In this document: positions 21,106 to 28,510 of the stretch, in pieces
Numbering within the stretch: the first letter of the stretch is position 1
Layout: the number at the start of each line of letters is the position of its first letter
NCBI RefSeq assembly: GCF_030687395.1
Contig: NZ_CP117430.1
Coordinates: 1,240,001 to 1,304,000 of the forward strand
Source of the DNA: Pseudomonas wuhanensis
GTDB taxonomy: Bacteria > Pseudomonadota > Gammaproteobacteria > Pseudomonadales > Pseudomonadaceae
Reading direction: 5' to 3'
DNA length: 64,000 bases
The notes under the pieces: model-generated
Told to the model about the DNA's origin: nothing
The model's database searches: none
The model's input: the letters and a program-made list of their open reading frames with translations, nothing else
Translations under genes and position numbers: made by a program

Positions 21106-24100
21106 ATGTTGATCCTGCGCGGCGCTCCTGCCCTTTCTGCCTTTCGCCACAGCAAACTCCTTGAGCAACTGAGCCAGAAGGTTCCGGCTGTCAGCGGCTT
21201 GTATGCTGAATTCGCTCACTTCGCCGAAGTTAACGGCGTCCTGACCGGCGACGAACAGCAGGTGCTTGCGCGCCTTCTGAAGTACGGCCCAAGTGTTCCA
21301 GTACAAGAGCCAACCGGTCGTCTGTTTCTGGTGTTGCCGCGATTCGGCACCATTTCGCCGTGGTCCAGTAAAGCCAGCGACATCGCTCGCAACTGCGGCC
21401 TGACCAAGATCCAGCGTCTGGAGCGCGGTATCGCGTTCTACGTCGCCGGCCAGTTCAGCGATGCCGAAGCGCAGCTGATCGCAGGCGCCTTGCATGACCG
21501 CATGACCCAGATCGTATTGGACAACCTTGAACAAGCCGCCGGCCTGTTCAGCCACGCCGAGCCCAAGCCCCTGACCGCGATCGACGTGTTGGGTGGCGGC
21601 CGCGCCGCGCTGGAAAAAGCCAACACCGAGCTGGGCCTGGCCCTGGCCGAAGACGAGATCGACTACCTGGTCAACGCCTTCGTCGGCTTGAAGCGCAACC
21701 CGCACGACATCGAACTGATGATGTTTGCCCAGGCGAACTCCGAGCACTGCCGTCACAAGATCTTCAACGCCAGTTGGGACATCGATGGTCAGAGCCAGGA
21801 AAAAAGCCTGTTCGGCATGATCAAGAACACCTATCAAATGCACAGCGAAGGTGTTTTGTCGGCTTATAAGGACAACGCCTCGGTGATCGTCGGCTCCGTC
21901 GCCGGCCGTTTCTTCCCGGACCCTGAAACCCGCCAGTACGGCGCGGTGCAAGAACCGGTGCACATCCTGATGAAAGTCGAAACCCACAACCACCCGACAG
22001 CGATTGCCCCGTTCCCGGGCGCATCCACCGGTTCTGGCGGTGAGATTCGCGACGAAGGTGCAACCGGCCGCGGCGCCAAGCCAAAGGCTGGCCTGACTGG
22101 TTTCACCGTGTCCAACCTGCAAATCCCGGGTTTCGAACAGCCGTGGGAAGTGCCGTACGGCAAACCTGAGCGCATCGTTACCGCGCTGGACATCATGATC
22201 GAAGGCCCACTGGGTGGCGCCGCGTTCAACAACGAATTCGGTCGTCCGGCCCTGACCGGTTATTTCCGTACCTTCGAACAATCGATCACCACCCCGCGTG
22301 GCGACGAAGTTCGCGGTTACCACAAACCGATCATGCTGGCTGGCGGCATGGGTAACATCCGTGCCGAACACGTGCAGAAAGGCGAGATCACCGTCGGCTC
22401 CAAGCTGATCGTGCTCGGCGGCCCGGCAATGCTCATCGGCCTGGGCGGCGGTGCTGCCTCTTCCATGGCCACCGGCACCAGCTCGGCGGATCTGGATTTC
22501 GCATCCGTACAGCGCGAAAACCCTGAAATGGAACGTCGCTGCCAGGAAGTCATCGACCGTTGCTGGCAGTTGGGTGACAAGAACCCGATCAGCTTCATCC
22601 ATGACGTGGGTGCGGGCGGTCTGTCCAACGCCTTCCCGGAACTGGTCAACGACGGCAACCGTGGCGGTCGCTTCGAACTGCGCAACATTCCAAACGACGA
22701 GCCGGGCATGGCCCCGCACGAAATCTGGAGTAACGAATCCCAGGAACGCTACGTTCTGGCAGTCGGCCCGGCGGACTTCGAACGCTTCCAGGCGATCTGC
22801 GAACGTGAGCGTTGCCCGTTTGCCGTAGTCGGCGAAGCTACTGCCGAACCGCAACTGACCGTGACCGACAGCCACTTCGGCAACAGCCCGGTGGACATGC
22901 CGCTCGAAGTGCTGCTGGGCAAAGCCCCGCGCATGCACCGTTCGGCCGTTCGCGAAAATGAATTGGGCGACGATTTCGATCCGTCGACCCTCGACATCGC
23001 CAACTGCGTCGAGCGTGTTCTGCATCACCCGGCCGTGGCCAGTAAAAGCTTCCTGATCACCATCGGCGACCGCACCATCACCGGTCTCGTGGCCCGTGAT
23101 CAGATGGTTGGCCCGTGGCAGGTTCCGGTGGCCGACGTTGCCGTTACCGCCACCAGCTTCGACGTCTACACCGGTGAAGCCATGGCCATGGGCGAGCGTA
23201 CTCCGCTGGCTCTGCTGGACGCTCCGGCGTCGGGCCGCATGGCCATCGGCGAAACCCTGACCAACATTGCGGCGTCGCGCATCGCCAAAATCTCCGACAT
23301 CAAACTGTCGGCGAACTGGATGTCCGCCGCCGGTCACCCGGGTGAAGATGCGCGTCTGTACGACACCGTGAAAGCGGTCGGGATGGAATTGTGCCCGGAA
23401 CTCGGCATCACCATTCCGGTGGGCAAGGACTCCATGTCCATGGCCACCCGCTGGAACGATGAAGGCGTCGACAAGACTGTGACCTCGCCGATGTCGCTGA
23501 TCGTGACCGGTTTCGCCCCAGTGGCTGACATCCGCCAGACCATGACCCCGCAACTGCGCATGGACAAGGGCACCACCGACCTGATCCTGATCGACCTCGG
23601 TCGCGGTCAGAACCGTATGGGCGCTTCGATCCTCGCTCAGGTTCACGGCAAACTCGGCAAGCAGGCACCGGACGTCGATGACGCCGAAGACCTGAAAGCC
23701 TTCTTCGCCGTGATCCAGGGCCTCAACGCCGATGGTCACTTGCTGGCTTACCACGACCGTTCCGACGGTGGTCTGCTGACCAGCGTCGTAGAAATGGCCT
23801 TCGCCGGTCATTGCGGCCTGAGCCTGAACCTCGACGGTCTGGCAGAAACTTCCGCCGACATCGCCGCGATCCTGTTCAACGAAGAACTGGGTGCTGTGAT
23901 CCAGGTTCGCCAAGATGCTACTCCAGACATCCTCGCGCAGTTCAGCGCGGCTGGCCTGGGCGACTGCGTGTCGGTGATCGGTCAGCCAATGAACAACGGC
24001 GAGATCAGCATCACTTTCAACGGCGATACCGTGTTCGAAGGTCAGCGTCGTCTGCTGCAACGTCAGTGGGCCGAGACCAGCTACCAGATCCAGCGTCTGC

Positions 24101-25002
24101 GTGATAACGCCGACTGCGCCGAACAAGAATTCGACGTGCTGCTGGAAGAAGACAACCCGGGCCTGAGCGTCAAGCTCAGCTACGACGTCAACCAGGACGT
24201 CGCCGCGCCTTACATCAAGAAAGGTATCCGCCCACAGGTTGCCGTGCTGCGTGAGCAGGGCGTCAACGGTCAGGTGGAAATGGCGGCCGCGTTCGACCGC
24301 GCCGGTTTCAACGCGATCGACGTGCACATGAGCGACATTCTGGCCGGCCGTGTCGACCTGAACGAGTTCAAAGGTCTGGTGGCTTGCGGCGGTTTCTCCT
24401 ACGGCGACGTACTGGGTGCCGGCGAAGGCTGGGCCAAGTCCGCGCTGTTCAACAGCCGCGCTCGCGATGCCTTCCAGGGCTTCTTCGAACGTAACGACAG
24501 CTTCACCCTCGGCGTGTGCAACGGTTGCCAGATGATGTCCAACCTGCACGAGCTGATCCCGGGTAGCGAGTTCTGGCCGCACTTCGTGCGTAACCGTTCC
24601 GAGCAGTTCGAAGCTCGCGTGGCGATGGTACAGATCCAGGAATCGAACTCGATCTTCCTGCAGGGCATGGCCGGTTCGCGCATGCCGATCGCCATCGCGC
24701 ACGGTGAAGGCCATGCCGAATTCGCCAGCGAAGAAGCGTTGCTGGAAGCCGATCTGTCGGGTTGCGTGGCGATGCGTTTCGTCGACAACCACGGCAAGGT
24801 CACCGAAAACTACCCGGCGAACCCGAACGGCTCGCCGCGCGGGATCACCGGTTTGACCAGCCGTGACGGTCGCGTGACCATCATGATGCCGCACCCGGAA
24901 CGTGTATTCCGCGCCGTGCAGAACTCGTGGCGTTCGGAAGACTGGAACGAAGACGCACCTTGGATGCGTATGTTCCGTAATGCTCGCGTGTGGGTTAACT
25001 AA
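21106..25002 (+). CDS. purL: Phosphoribosylformylglycinamidine synthase
   Basis: A 1298-residue large-type PurL. It converts FGAR, glutamine and ATP to FGAM in de novo purine synthesis. The order is an N-terminal PurS-like domain, a linker, and duplicated AIRS-type ATP-binding halves ([24 protein letters not shown]-type segment [13 protein letters not shown]). A class I glutamine amidotransferase domain with nucleophile in GVCNGCQMM and the [13 protein letters not shown] histidine box follows. TAGAAT near 21056 is a possible -10. It is divergent from mltF. Confidence 0.97.
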   Translation: MLILRGAPALSAFRHSKLLEQLSQKVPAVSGLYAEFAHFAEVNGVLTGDEQQVLARLLKYGPSVPVQEPTGRLFLVLPRFGTISPWSSKASDIARNCGLTKIQRLERGIAFYVAGQFSDAEAQLIAGALHDRMTQIVLDNLEQAAGLFSHAEPKPLTAIDVLGGGRAALEKANTELGLALAEDEIDYLVNAFVGLKRNPHDIELMMFAQANSEHCRHKIFNASWDIDGQSQEKSLFGMIKNTYQMHSEGVLSAYKDNASVIVGSVAGRFFPDPETRQYGAVQEPVHILMKVETHNHPTAIAPFPGASTGSGGEIRDEGATGRGAKPKAGLTGFTVSNLQIPGFEQPWEVPYGKPERIVTALDIMIEGPLGGAAFNNEFGRPALTGYFRTFEQSITTPRGDEVRGYHKPIMLAGGMGNIRAEHVQKGEITVGSKLIVLGGPAMLIGLGGGAASSMATGTSSADLDFASVQRENPEMERRCQEVIDRCWQLGDKNPISFIHDVGAGGLSNAFPELVNDGNRGGRFELRNIPNDEPGMAPHEIWSNESQERYVLAVGPADFERFQAICERERCPFAVVGEATAEPQLTVTDSHFGNSPVDMPLEVLLGKAPRMHRSAVRENELGDDFDPSTLDIANCVERVLHHPAVASKSFLITIGDRTITGLVARDQMVGPWQVPVADVAVTATSFDVYTGEAMAMGERTPLALLDAPASGRMAIGETLTNIAASRIAKISDIKLSANWMSAAGHPGEDARLYDTVKAVGMELCPELGITIPVGKDSMSMATRWNDEGVDKTVTSPMSLIVTGFAPVADIRQTMTPQLRMDKGTTDLILIDLGRGQNRMGASILAQVHGKLGKQAPDVDDAEDLKAFFAVIQGLNADGHLLAYHDRSDGGLLTSVVEMAFAGHCGLSLNLDGLAETSADIAAILFNEELGAVIQVRQDATPDILAQFSAAGLGDCVSVIGQPMNNGEISITFNGDTVFEGQRRLLQRQWAETSYQIQRLRDNADCAEQEFDVLLEEDNPGLSVKLSYDVNQDVAAPYIKKGIRPQVAVLREQGVNGQVEMAAAFDRAGFNAIDVHMSDILAGRVDLNEFKGLVACGGFSYGDVLGAGEGWAKSALFNSRARDAFQGFFERNDSFTLGVCNGCQMMSNLHELIPGSEFWPHFVRNRSEQFEARVAMVQIQESNSIFLQGMAGSRMPIAIAHGEGHAEFASEEALLEADLSGCVAMRFVDNHGKVTENYPANPNGSPRGITGLTSRDGRVTIMMPHPERVFRAVQNSWRSEDWNEDAPWMRMFRNARVWVN

Positions 25003-25021
25003 GAGCGGGGAGCTGATTGCC

Positions 25022-25333
25022 GTGTACAAGCTCTGCTTTTTTGTTCCGGCCAGTCATGTTGAAGTGGTCAAAAGCGCTGTATTCGCCGCCGGTGGCGGGC
25101 GGATCGGGGCTTATGATCACTGTGCGTGGCAGGTGTTCGGGTTGGGTCAGTTTCGTCCACTGGATGGCAGTCAGCCGTTCATTGGCGAAGCGGGGCAGGT
25201 CGAGCAGGTTGAGGAGTGGAAGGTTGAGCTGGTGGTCAGCGATGAGTTGATTCGGGCGGTGGTGGTGGCTCTGAAGCAGAGCCATCCCTATGAGACGCCG
25301 GCTTATGAGGTGTGGCGGTTGGAGGATTTCTGA
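25022..25333 (+). CDS. NIF3/YqfO-type CutA-like domain protein
   Basis: A 103-residue single-domain protein (MYKLCFFVPASHVEVVKSAVFAAGGGRIGAY at the start, HPYETPAYEVWRLEDF at the end, read here in shorter pieces). It matches the CutA-like trimeric insert domain of the NIF3/YqfO family without the metal-binding NIF3 halves. Function is unknown; related domains bind metals or act as trimerisation units. GTG at 25022 has GGGGAG about 8 bases upstream. It follows purL by 19 bases, probably in one transcript, and ends before a terminator. Confidence 0.82.
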   Translation: MYKLCFFVPASHVEVVKSAVFAAGGGRIGAYDHCAWQVFGLGQFRPLDGSQPFIGEAGQVEQVEEWKVELVVSDELIRAVVVALKQSHPYETPAYEVWRLEDF

Positions 25334-25355
25334 TTCTTCTGGCTGCTGAAATGAG

Positions 25356-25388
25356 AAACCCGCTGAAAGTGATTTCAGCGGGTTTTTT
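25356..25388 (+). terminator. Rho-independent terminator after purL operon
   Basis: AAACCCGCTGAAA and TTTCAGCGGGTTT form a 13-bp perfect stem with a GTGA loop, followed by TTT. Confidence 0.95.
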
Positions 25389-25439
25389 GTTGGCTGCGAT
25401 TTGGGGCGTGGCGGCCTTAGGGCCGGCCAGGTTCTTGGT

Positions 25440-25800
25440 TGATTGAGTACATATCCATTTCTGCGGTGACGGCGGCTTATGGTTTCGCCCTTACGGCGAG
25501 TCCCTTTTGGCAAACGCCCCAAAAGGAACCAAAAGGTCTCGCCCCAAGCGTCCGGCCCCTCGCTGAGGCTCGGCGTTCCTTCGTTCCGGTATCCATCTGG
25601 GGGCATCGCCCTACGGTCTGCTTCGCTACGACCTACATGCGATGGGTTCGACTGCGTCGAACGGCGCTGCGCGCCAATCCCCAGATGAACACCTCCACTC
25701 AGCCTCCCGAAGGGGCGGGCAGATCAAAATCAAAAGCCAGATCAAAAGCTGCAGGCGAGCTAACGCTCGGCCTGTTGAGTGGTGAGGGGCAAGTACACAC
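25440..25800. repeat. ~350-bp structured intergenic repeat (Pseudomonas dispersed type)
   Basis: No supported gene lies here, although ORFs run through in several frames. The stretch contains several short perfect hairpins: CGCC/GGCG at 25486-25498, GTTCGAC-TGC-GTCGAAC at 25646-25662, GGCGC-TGC-GCGCC at 25663-25675 and CGAGC-TAAC-GCTCG at 25756-25769. Low-complexity pieces (CCCCAAAAGGAACCAAAAGG; ATCAAAATCAAAAGCCAG) are also present. I believe the same block recurs in many pseudomonad genomes and gives rise to spurious hypothetical proteins. That is recollection, not something this single copy proves. Confidence 0.6.
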
Positions 25801-25808
25801 CGCTCCAC

Positions 25809-25834
25809 TGTGGGAGCGGGCTTGCCCGCGATGG
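25809..25834. repeat. Single REP arm
   Basis: TGTGGGAGCGGGCTTGCCCG followed by CGATGG, without an inverted partner nearby. It abuts the right end of the structured repeat. Confidence 0.8.
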
Positions 25835-25980
25835 CGACCTCACAGGCAACGACGTTTATTGATCGGTAAAAACATCAGAACCTTCCCACAAGTCTTTCAG
25901 GTTGTGCGTCGGAAGTGCGTTCTCTAACCTTTGGCTGTCGCTGCCAATTCAGTGACCGGGACTGCAAGCCCGCCGATAGT

Positions 25981-26023
25981 TTGTTAGACACCTTTAAGCG
26001 CACCTATAATCGTGGCGCTTAAA
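25981..26023 (+). promoter_or_regulatory. Sigma-70-type promoter with palindrome bracketing the -10 box
   Basis: TTGTTA (25981-25986) and a consensus TATAAT (26005-26010) are 18 bases apart. The -10 box lies in the middle of a perfect 9-bp inverted repeat, TTTAAGCGC (25993-26001) and GCGCTTAAA (26015-26023), with a 13-base centre. The half-site centres are 22 bp apart, two helical turns, as expected for a dimeric repressor. Predicted transcription start is about 26017. It should drive the structured leader and the DUF6124 gene. Confidence 0.7.
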
Positions 26024-26172
26024 TCAATGGTCATCGATTTATGGTGGCTGTGTGCGGGAGACCTTCGGGTCTGCCGGGGCCTAACAACTCGGTCTTGCAG
26101 ACCCGCGCACAGCTGCCACCCATCATCTGCAAGTGATGCTGGTAGCTCCAACTTTTTGTTAGGAGTTTCACA
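26017..26172 (+). ncRNA. Structured 5' leader of the DUF6124 gene (candidate cis-regulatory RNA)
   Basis: A 16-bp stem (26043-26058 with 26102-26120, one 3-base bulge and one G-U) encloses a 5-bp AGACC/GGTCT hairpin with a cUUCGg tetraloop (26059-26072). A second loop, held by CCG/CGG, exposes CCTAACAA (26080-26087). That octamer is exactly complementary to TTGTTAGG (26156-26163), which contains the start of the gene's Shine-Dalgarno AGGAG. Alternatively CTCCAAC (26146-26152) pairs locally with GTTAGGAG. A small hairpin (CATCA/TGATG, 26121-26138) lies between. The leader could switch translation on and off. This is inferred from base pairing by eye. Confidence 0.6.
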
Positions 26173-26176
26173 ATGA
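26027..26176 (+). CDS. Leader ORF (49 aa) overlapping the DUF6124 start
   Basis: An ATG about 10 bases from the predicted transcript end opens a 49-codon frame (MVIDLWWLCAGDLRVC at the start, SSNFLLGVSQ at the end). It runs through the entire leader and stops at TGA in ATGATC, overlapping the DUF6124 ATG by four bases (ATGA). It has no Shine-Dalgarno, so translation would be near-leaderless. If translated, ribosomes would melt the leader stems and reinitiate at the downstream gene. A second, 31-codon ORF in another frame (26041-26136) is also open. Whether either is real needs comparison of other copies. Confidence 0.35.
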   Translation: MVIDLWWLCAGDLRVCRGLTTRSCRPAHSCHPSSASDAGSSNFLLGVSQ

Positions 26177-26574
26177 TCAAAGACAGCCCAAATCCTCCAG
26201 AAACAGACTTAGAAACAGACGTAGAAACAAACATGGAAAACGAATCCGTTTCCCCCTACGCCTGCCTCAATTCCAAAAAACTCCACGACGCAGCAATCCG
26301 TGCACTCGATCACTATCTCGCACCACCTTCCCGGAAGAAGGCCAAAGCCGACCAGCGTCCAAGTACGATTTTCGTCGTCGCGCCCAACGTAGATTCCGAA
26401 ACCCTGCTGGCCCATGCCTGTGAAACCTTGGCCTCGGCGAATGTCATGGCCAGTGAGTTGGCGTTCGATCTCACCGGCCCAGCGTGCAATCTGGCATTGG
26501 GGATTCAGCAGATGATTTCCCTGGCGGAGTTGTCGGTGAACCGGGTGCTGGATCATCTGGACCCGCAGGGGTAG
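26173..26574 (+). CDS. DUF6124 family protein
   Basis: A 133-residue cytosolic protein. A threonine/glutamate-rich N-terminus with near-repeats (DLETDVETNMEN, residues 12-23) is followed by LNSKKLHDAAIRALDHYL, a linker, and FVVAPNVDSETLLAHACETLASANVMASELAFDLTG in shorter pieces. The C-terminus is helical (MISLAELSVNRVLDHL). The plan matches the Pseudomonas family DUF6124, small proteins often present in several copies per genome and without known function. AGGAG stands 7 bases before the ATG. It is monocistronic, with its own promoter, leader and terminator, inserted between purL and the nag operon. Confidence 0.8.
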   Translation: MIKDSPNPPETDLETDVETNMENESVSPYACLNSKKLHDAAIRALDHYLAPPSRKKAKADQRPSTIFVVAPNVDSETLLAHACETLASANVMASELAFDLTGPACNLALGIQQMISLAELSVNRVLDHLDPQG

Positions 26575-26582
26575 AGCAATGA

Positions 26583-26619
26583 AAAAGCCCGCTGAACTTG
26601 GAACGGTCAGCGGGCTTTG
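26583..26619 (+). terminator. Rho-independent terminator of the DUF6124 gene
   Basis: AAAGCCCGCTGA and TCAGCGGGCTTT form a 12-bp stem with an 11-base loop, starting 8 bases after the stop codon. The T-run is short. Confidence 0.88.
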
Positions 26620-26645
26620 AGATTTGCGGTGTTCGTGAGGGCCTC

Positions 26646-26738
26646 TTCGCGAGCAAGCCCGCTCCCACATTTTGACCGAGTCGGTCATAAGAATTACGAA
26701 CGCCGCCGATCTACTGTGGGAGCGGGCTTGCTCGCGAA
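26646..26738. repeat. Pseudomonas REP pair
   Basis: Inverted 24-bp arms TTCGCGAGCAAGCCCGCTCC... (26646-26669) and the complement (26715-26738) across a 45-bp spacer, in the convergent gap between the DUF6124 gene and nagE. Confidence 0.92.
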
Positions 26739-26762
26739 AGCCGACTCTCAGGCGCCAAAAAT

Positions 26763-28478
26763 CTAAACCCTGGCACTCACTTCATTACGATTGATCAACA
26801 TCTCCAGCGCACAACTCAAACTCGCTGCCTTATCACCAATCAGCAGATGCCAAACCCCACCGTCCAATTGACTGACACCCAGGCAACCAAGCGCTTTCAA
26901 CTGGCCCTCCGACAACGCCTTGCCATCCGCCAGTTGCAGCCGAATCCGGGTCATGGCCACGCAATCCATTTGCAGCACATTGTCGCCGCCGCCCAGTGCC
27001 TTCAGCCATTGCTGGGCCTCTGTGTTCGCCACAACGGCAGGTTCAGGTACGTCGATAACGCCAGCAGGGGAGGCGATAACCGCGCGTCCTAAAGCCGGCA
27101 TTGCCAACCGGATCTCATCGGCAATGCTGTCTGCCATCGGCCCGACCACCACTTGCAAACTTCCGCCCTTGCCCGGACGAACAACAGCCATCGCGCCCAA
27201 CGCTTTCAAGTCCGCATCGGATGCCTTGTTGCGATCAACCATGTCCAGCCGCAACCGTGTCGTACACGCACCCACCGTGATCAAATTATCCGCACCACCC
27301 AGCGCCTTGATGTAAGCCCCGGCGCGCTCATTCTCGGAGATCACCACCTTGTCGCCGGTCGGCACATCTTCACGCCCCGGCGTCTTCAAATTGAATCGAC
27401 GAATACAGAAATCAAACACAACGTAGTAGATCACCGCATACGCCAGCCCTACCGGGACCACTCGCCAGCCATTGGTGGATTCACCCCAACCCAGGACCAT
27501 GTCGATGAAGCCGCCTGAGAACGTAAAGCCCAGGTGAATGTTCAACAGATTGGTGACGGCCATCGACAACCCCGTCAGCAGCGCATGAAGCAAAAACAGC
27601 ATCGGTGCGAGGAACATGAAGGCGAATTCGATCGGTTCGGTGACGCCGGTCAAAAACGAGGTCAGGGCCATGGACAAGAAAATCCCGCCCATGACTTTGC
27701 GCCGTTCCGGCAGGGCGTTGCGGTACATCGCCAGGCAGGCGGCGGGCAGGCCGAAGATCATCATCGGGAACATGCCGGTCATGAACTGGCCACCTTTCGG
27801 GTCGCCGGCAAAGTAGCGCGACAGGTCGCCCGTCACTAGGGCGCCGGTGGTCGGGTCGGTGAAGTTGCCGAACACGAACCACGCCATGTTGTTGAGGATG
27901 TGGTGCAGGCCGGTGACGATCAGCAGGCGGTTGAACACGCCGAAGACGAAAGCACCGAAGCTGCCACTCTCCATCATTAATGTGCCGAAGCCATTGATGC
28001 CGTGCTGGATCGGCGGCCAGATGAACCCGAAGACGACGCCCAGGCCGACGGCGGCGAACCCGGTGACGATAGGCACAAAACGTCGACCGCCGAAGAACGC
28101 CAGGTATTCCGGCAGCTTGATGTCTTTGAAGCGGTTGTACAGCGCACCGGCCATCAGGCCGCTGACGATCCCGGCCAGCATGCCCATGTTGATGCTCGAG
28201 TCGAGCACCTTGAGGGTGGAGATCATCACCAGATAACCAATGACCCCGGCCAGGCCTGCGGTGCCATTGTTGTCCTTGGCGAAACCGACCGCGATGCCGA
28301 TGGCGAAGATCAATGCCAGGTTGGCGAAGATCACTTGACCGGCATCGTGAATGATCGCGATGTTCAGCAGGTCAGTGTCGCCGAGGCGCAGCAGTAATCC
28401 TGCGATCGGCAGGATCGCGATCGGCAGCATCAGCGCGCGACCGAGGCGCTGCAGGCCTTCGATGAAGTATTGGTACAT
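26763..28478 (-). CDS. nagE: N-acetylglucosamine PTS permease, EIICB with a degenerate second EIIB
   Basis: A 571-residue PTS permease: about ten membrane segments of EIIC (residues 1-370), then an EIIB domain (about 395-475) with phosphocysteine in GACTTRLRLDM. A second EIIB-like domain (about 490-565) has the equivalent segment CVAMTRIRLQL, where alanine replaces the cysteine three residues before the arginine. The C-terminal domain is thus probably not phosphorylated. It takes up and phosphorylates GlcNAc. EIIA is supplied by the neighbouring fusion. Start ATG 28478 (MYQYFIEGLQRLG) has GGGAG upstream. It is last in the nag operon. Confidence 0.92.
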   Translation of the reverse strand: MYQYFIEGLQRLGRALMLPIAILPIAGLLLRLGDTDLLNIAIIHDAGQVIFANLALIFAIGIAVGFAKDNNGTAGLAGVIGYLVMISTLKVLDSSINMGMLAGIVSGLMAGALYNRFKDIKLPEYLAFFGGRRFVPIVTGFAAVGLGVVFGFIWPPIQHGINGFGTLMMESGSFGAFVFGVFNRLLIVTGLHHILNNMAWFVFGNFTDPTTGALVTGDLSRYFAGDPKGGQFMTGMFPMMIFGLPAACLAMYRNALPERRKVMGGIFLSMALTSFLTGVTEPIEFAFMFLAPMLFLLHALLTGLSMAVTNLLNIHLGFTFSGGFIDMVLGWGESTNGWRVVPVGLAYAVIYYVVFDFCIRRFNLKTPGREDVPTGDKVVISENERAGAYIKALGGADNLITVGACTTRLRLDMVDRNKASDADLKALGAMAVVRPGKGGSLQVVVGPMADSIADEIRLAMPALGRAVIASPAGVIDVPEPAVVANTEAQQWLKALGGGDNVLQMDCVAMTRIRLQLADGKALSEGQLKALGCLGVSQLDGGVWHLLIGDKAASLSCALEMLINRNEVSARV

Positions 28479-28510
28479 GGCGGATCTCCCTGGGTTCTTA
28501 TCGTTGTTGT

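Noticed and set aside
25439..25927. 162-codon ORF across the structured intergenic repeat
   Set aside because: It runs through short hairpins and a REP arm and has no family match. Several frames are open at once, as expected for a GC-rich repeat.
26031..26234. 67-codon minus-strand ORF across the DUF6124 leader
   Set aside because: It is antisense to the promoter, leader and gene start. The strong stems explain its openness better than coding.
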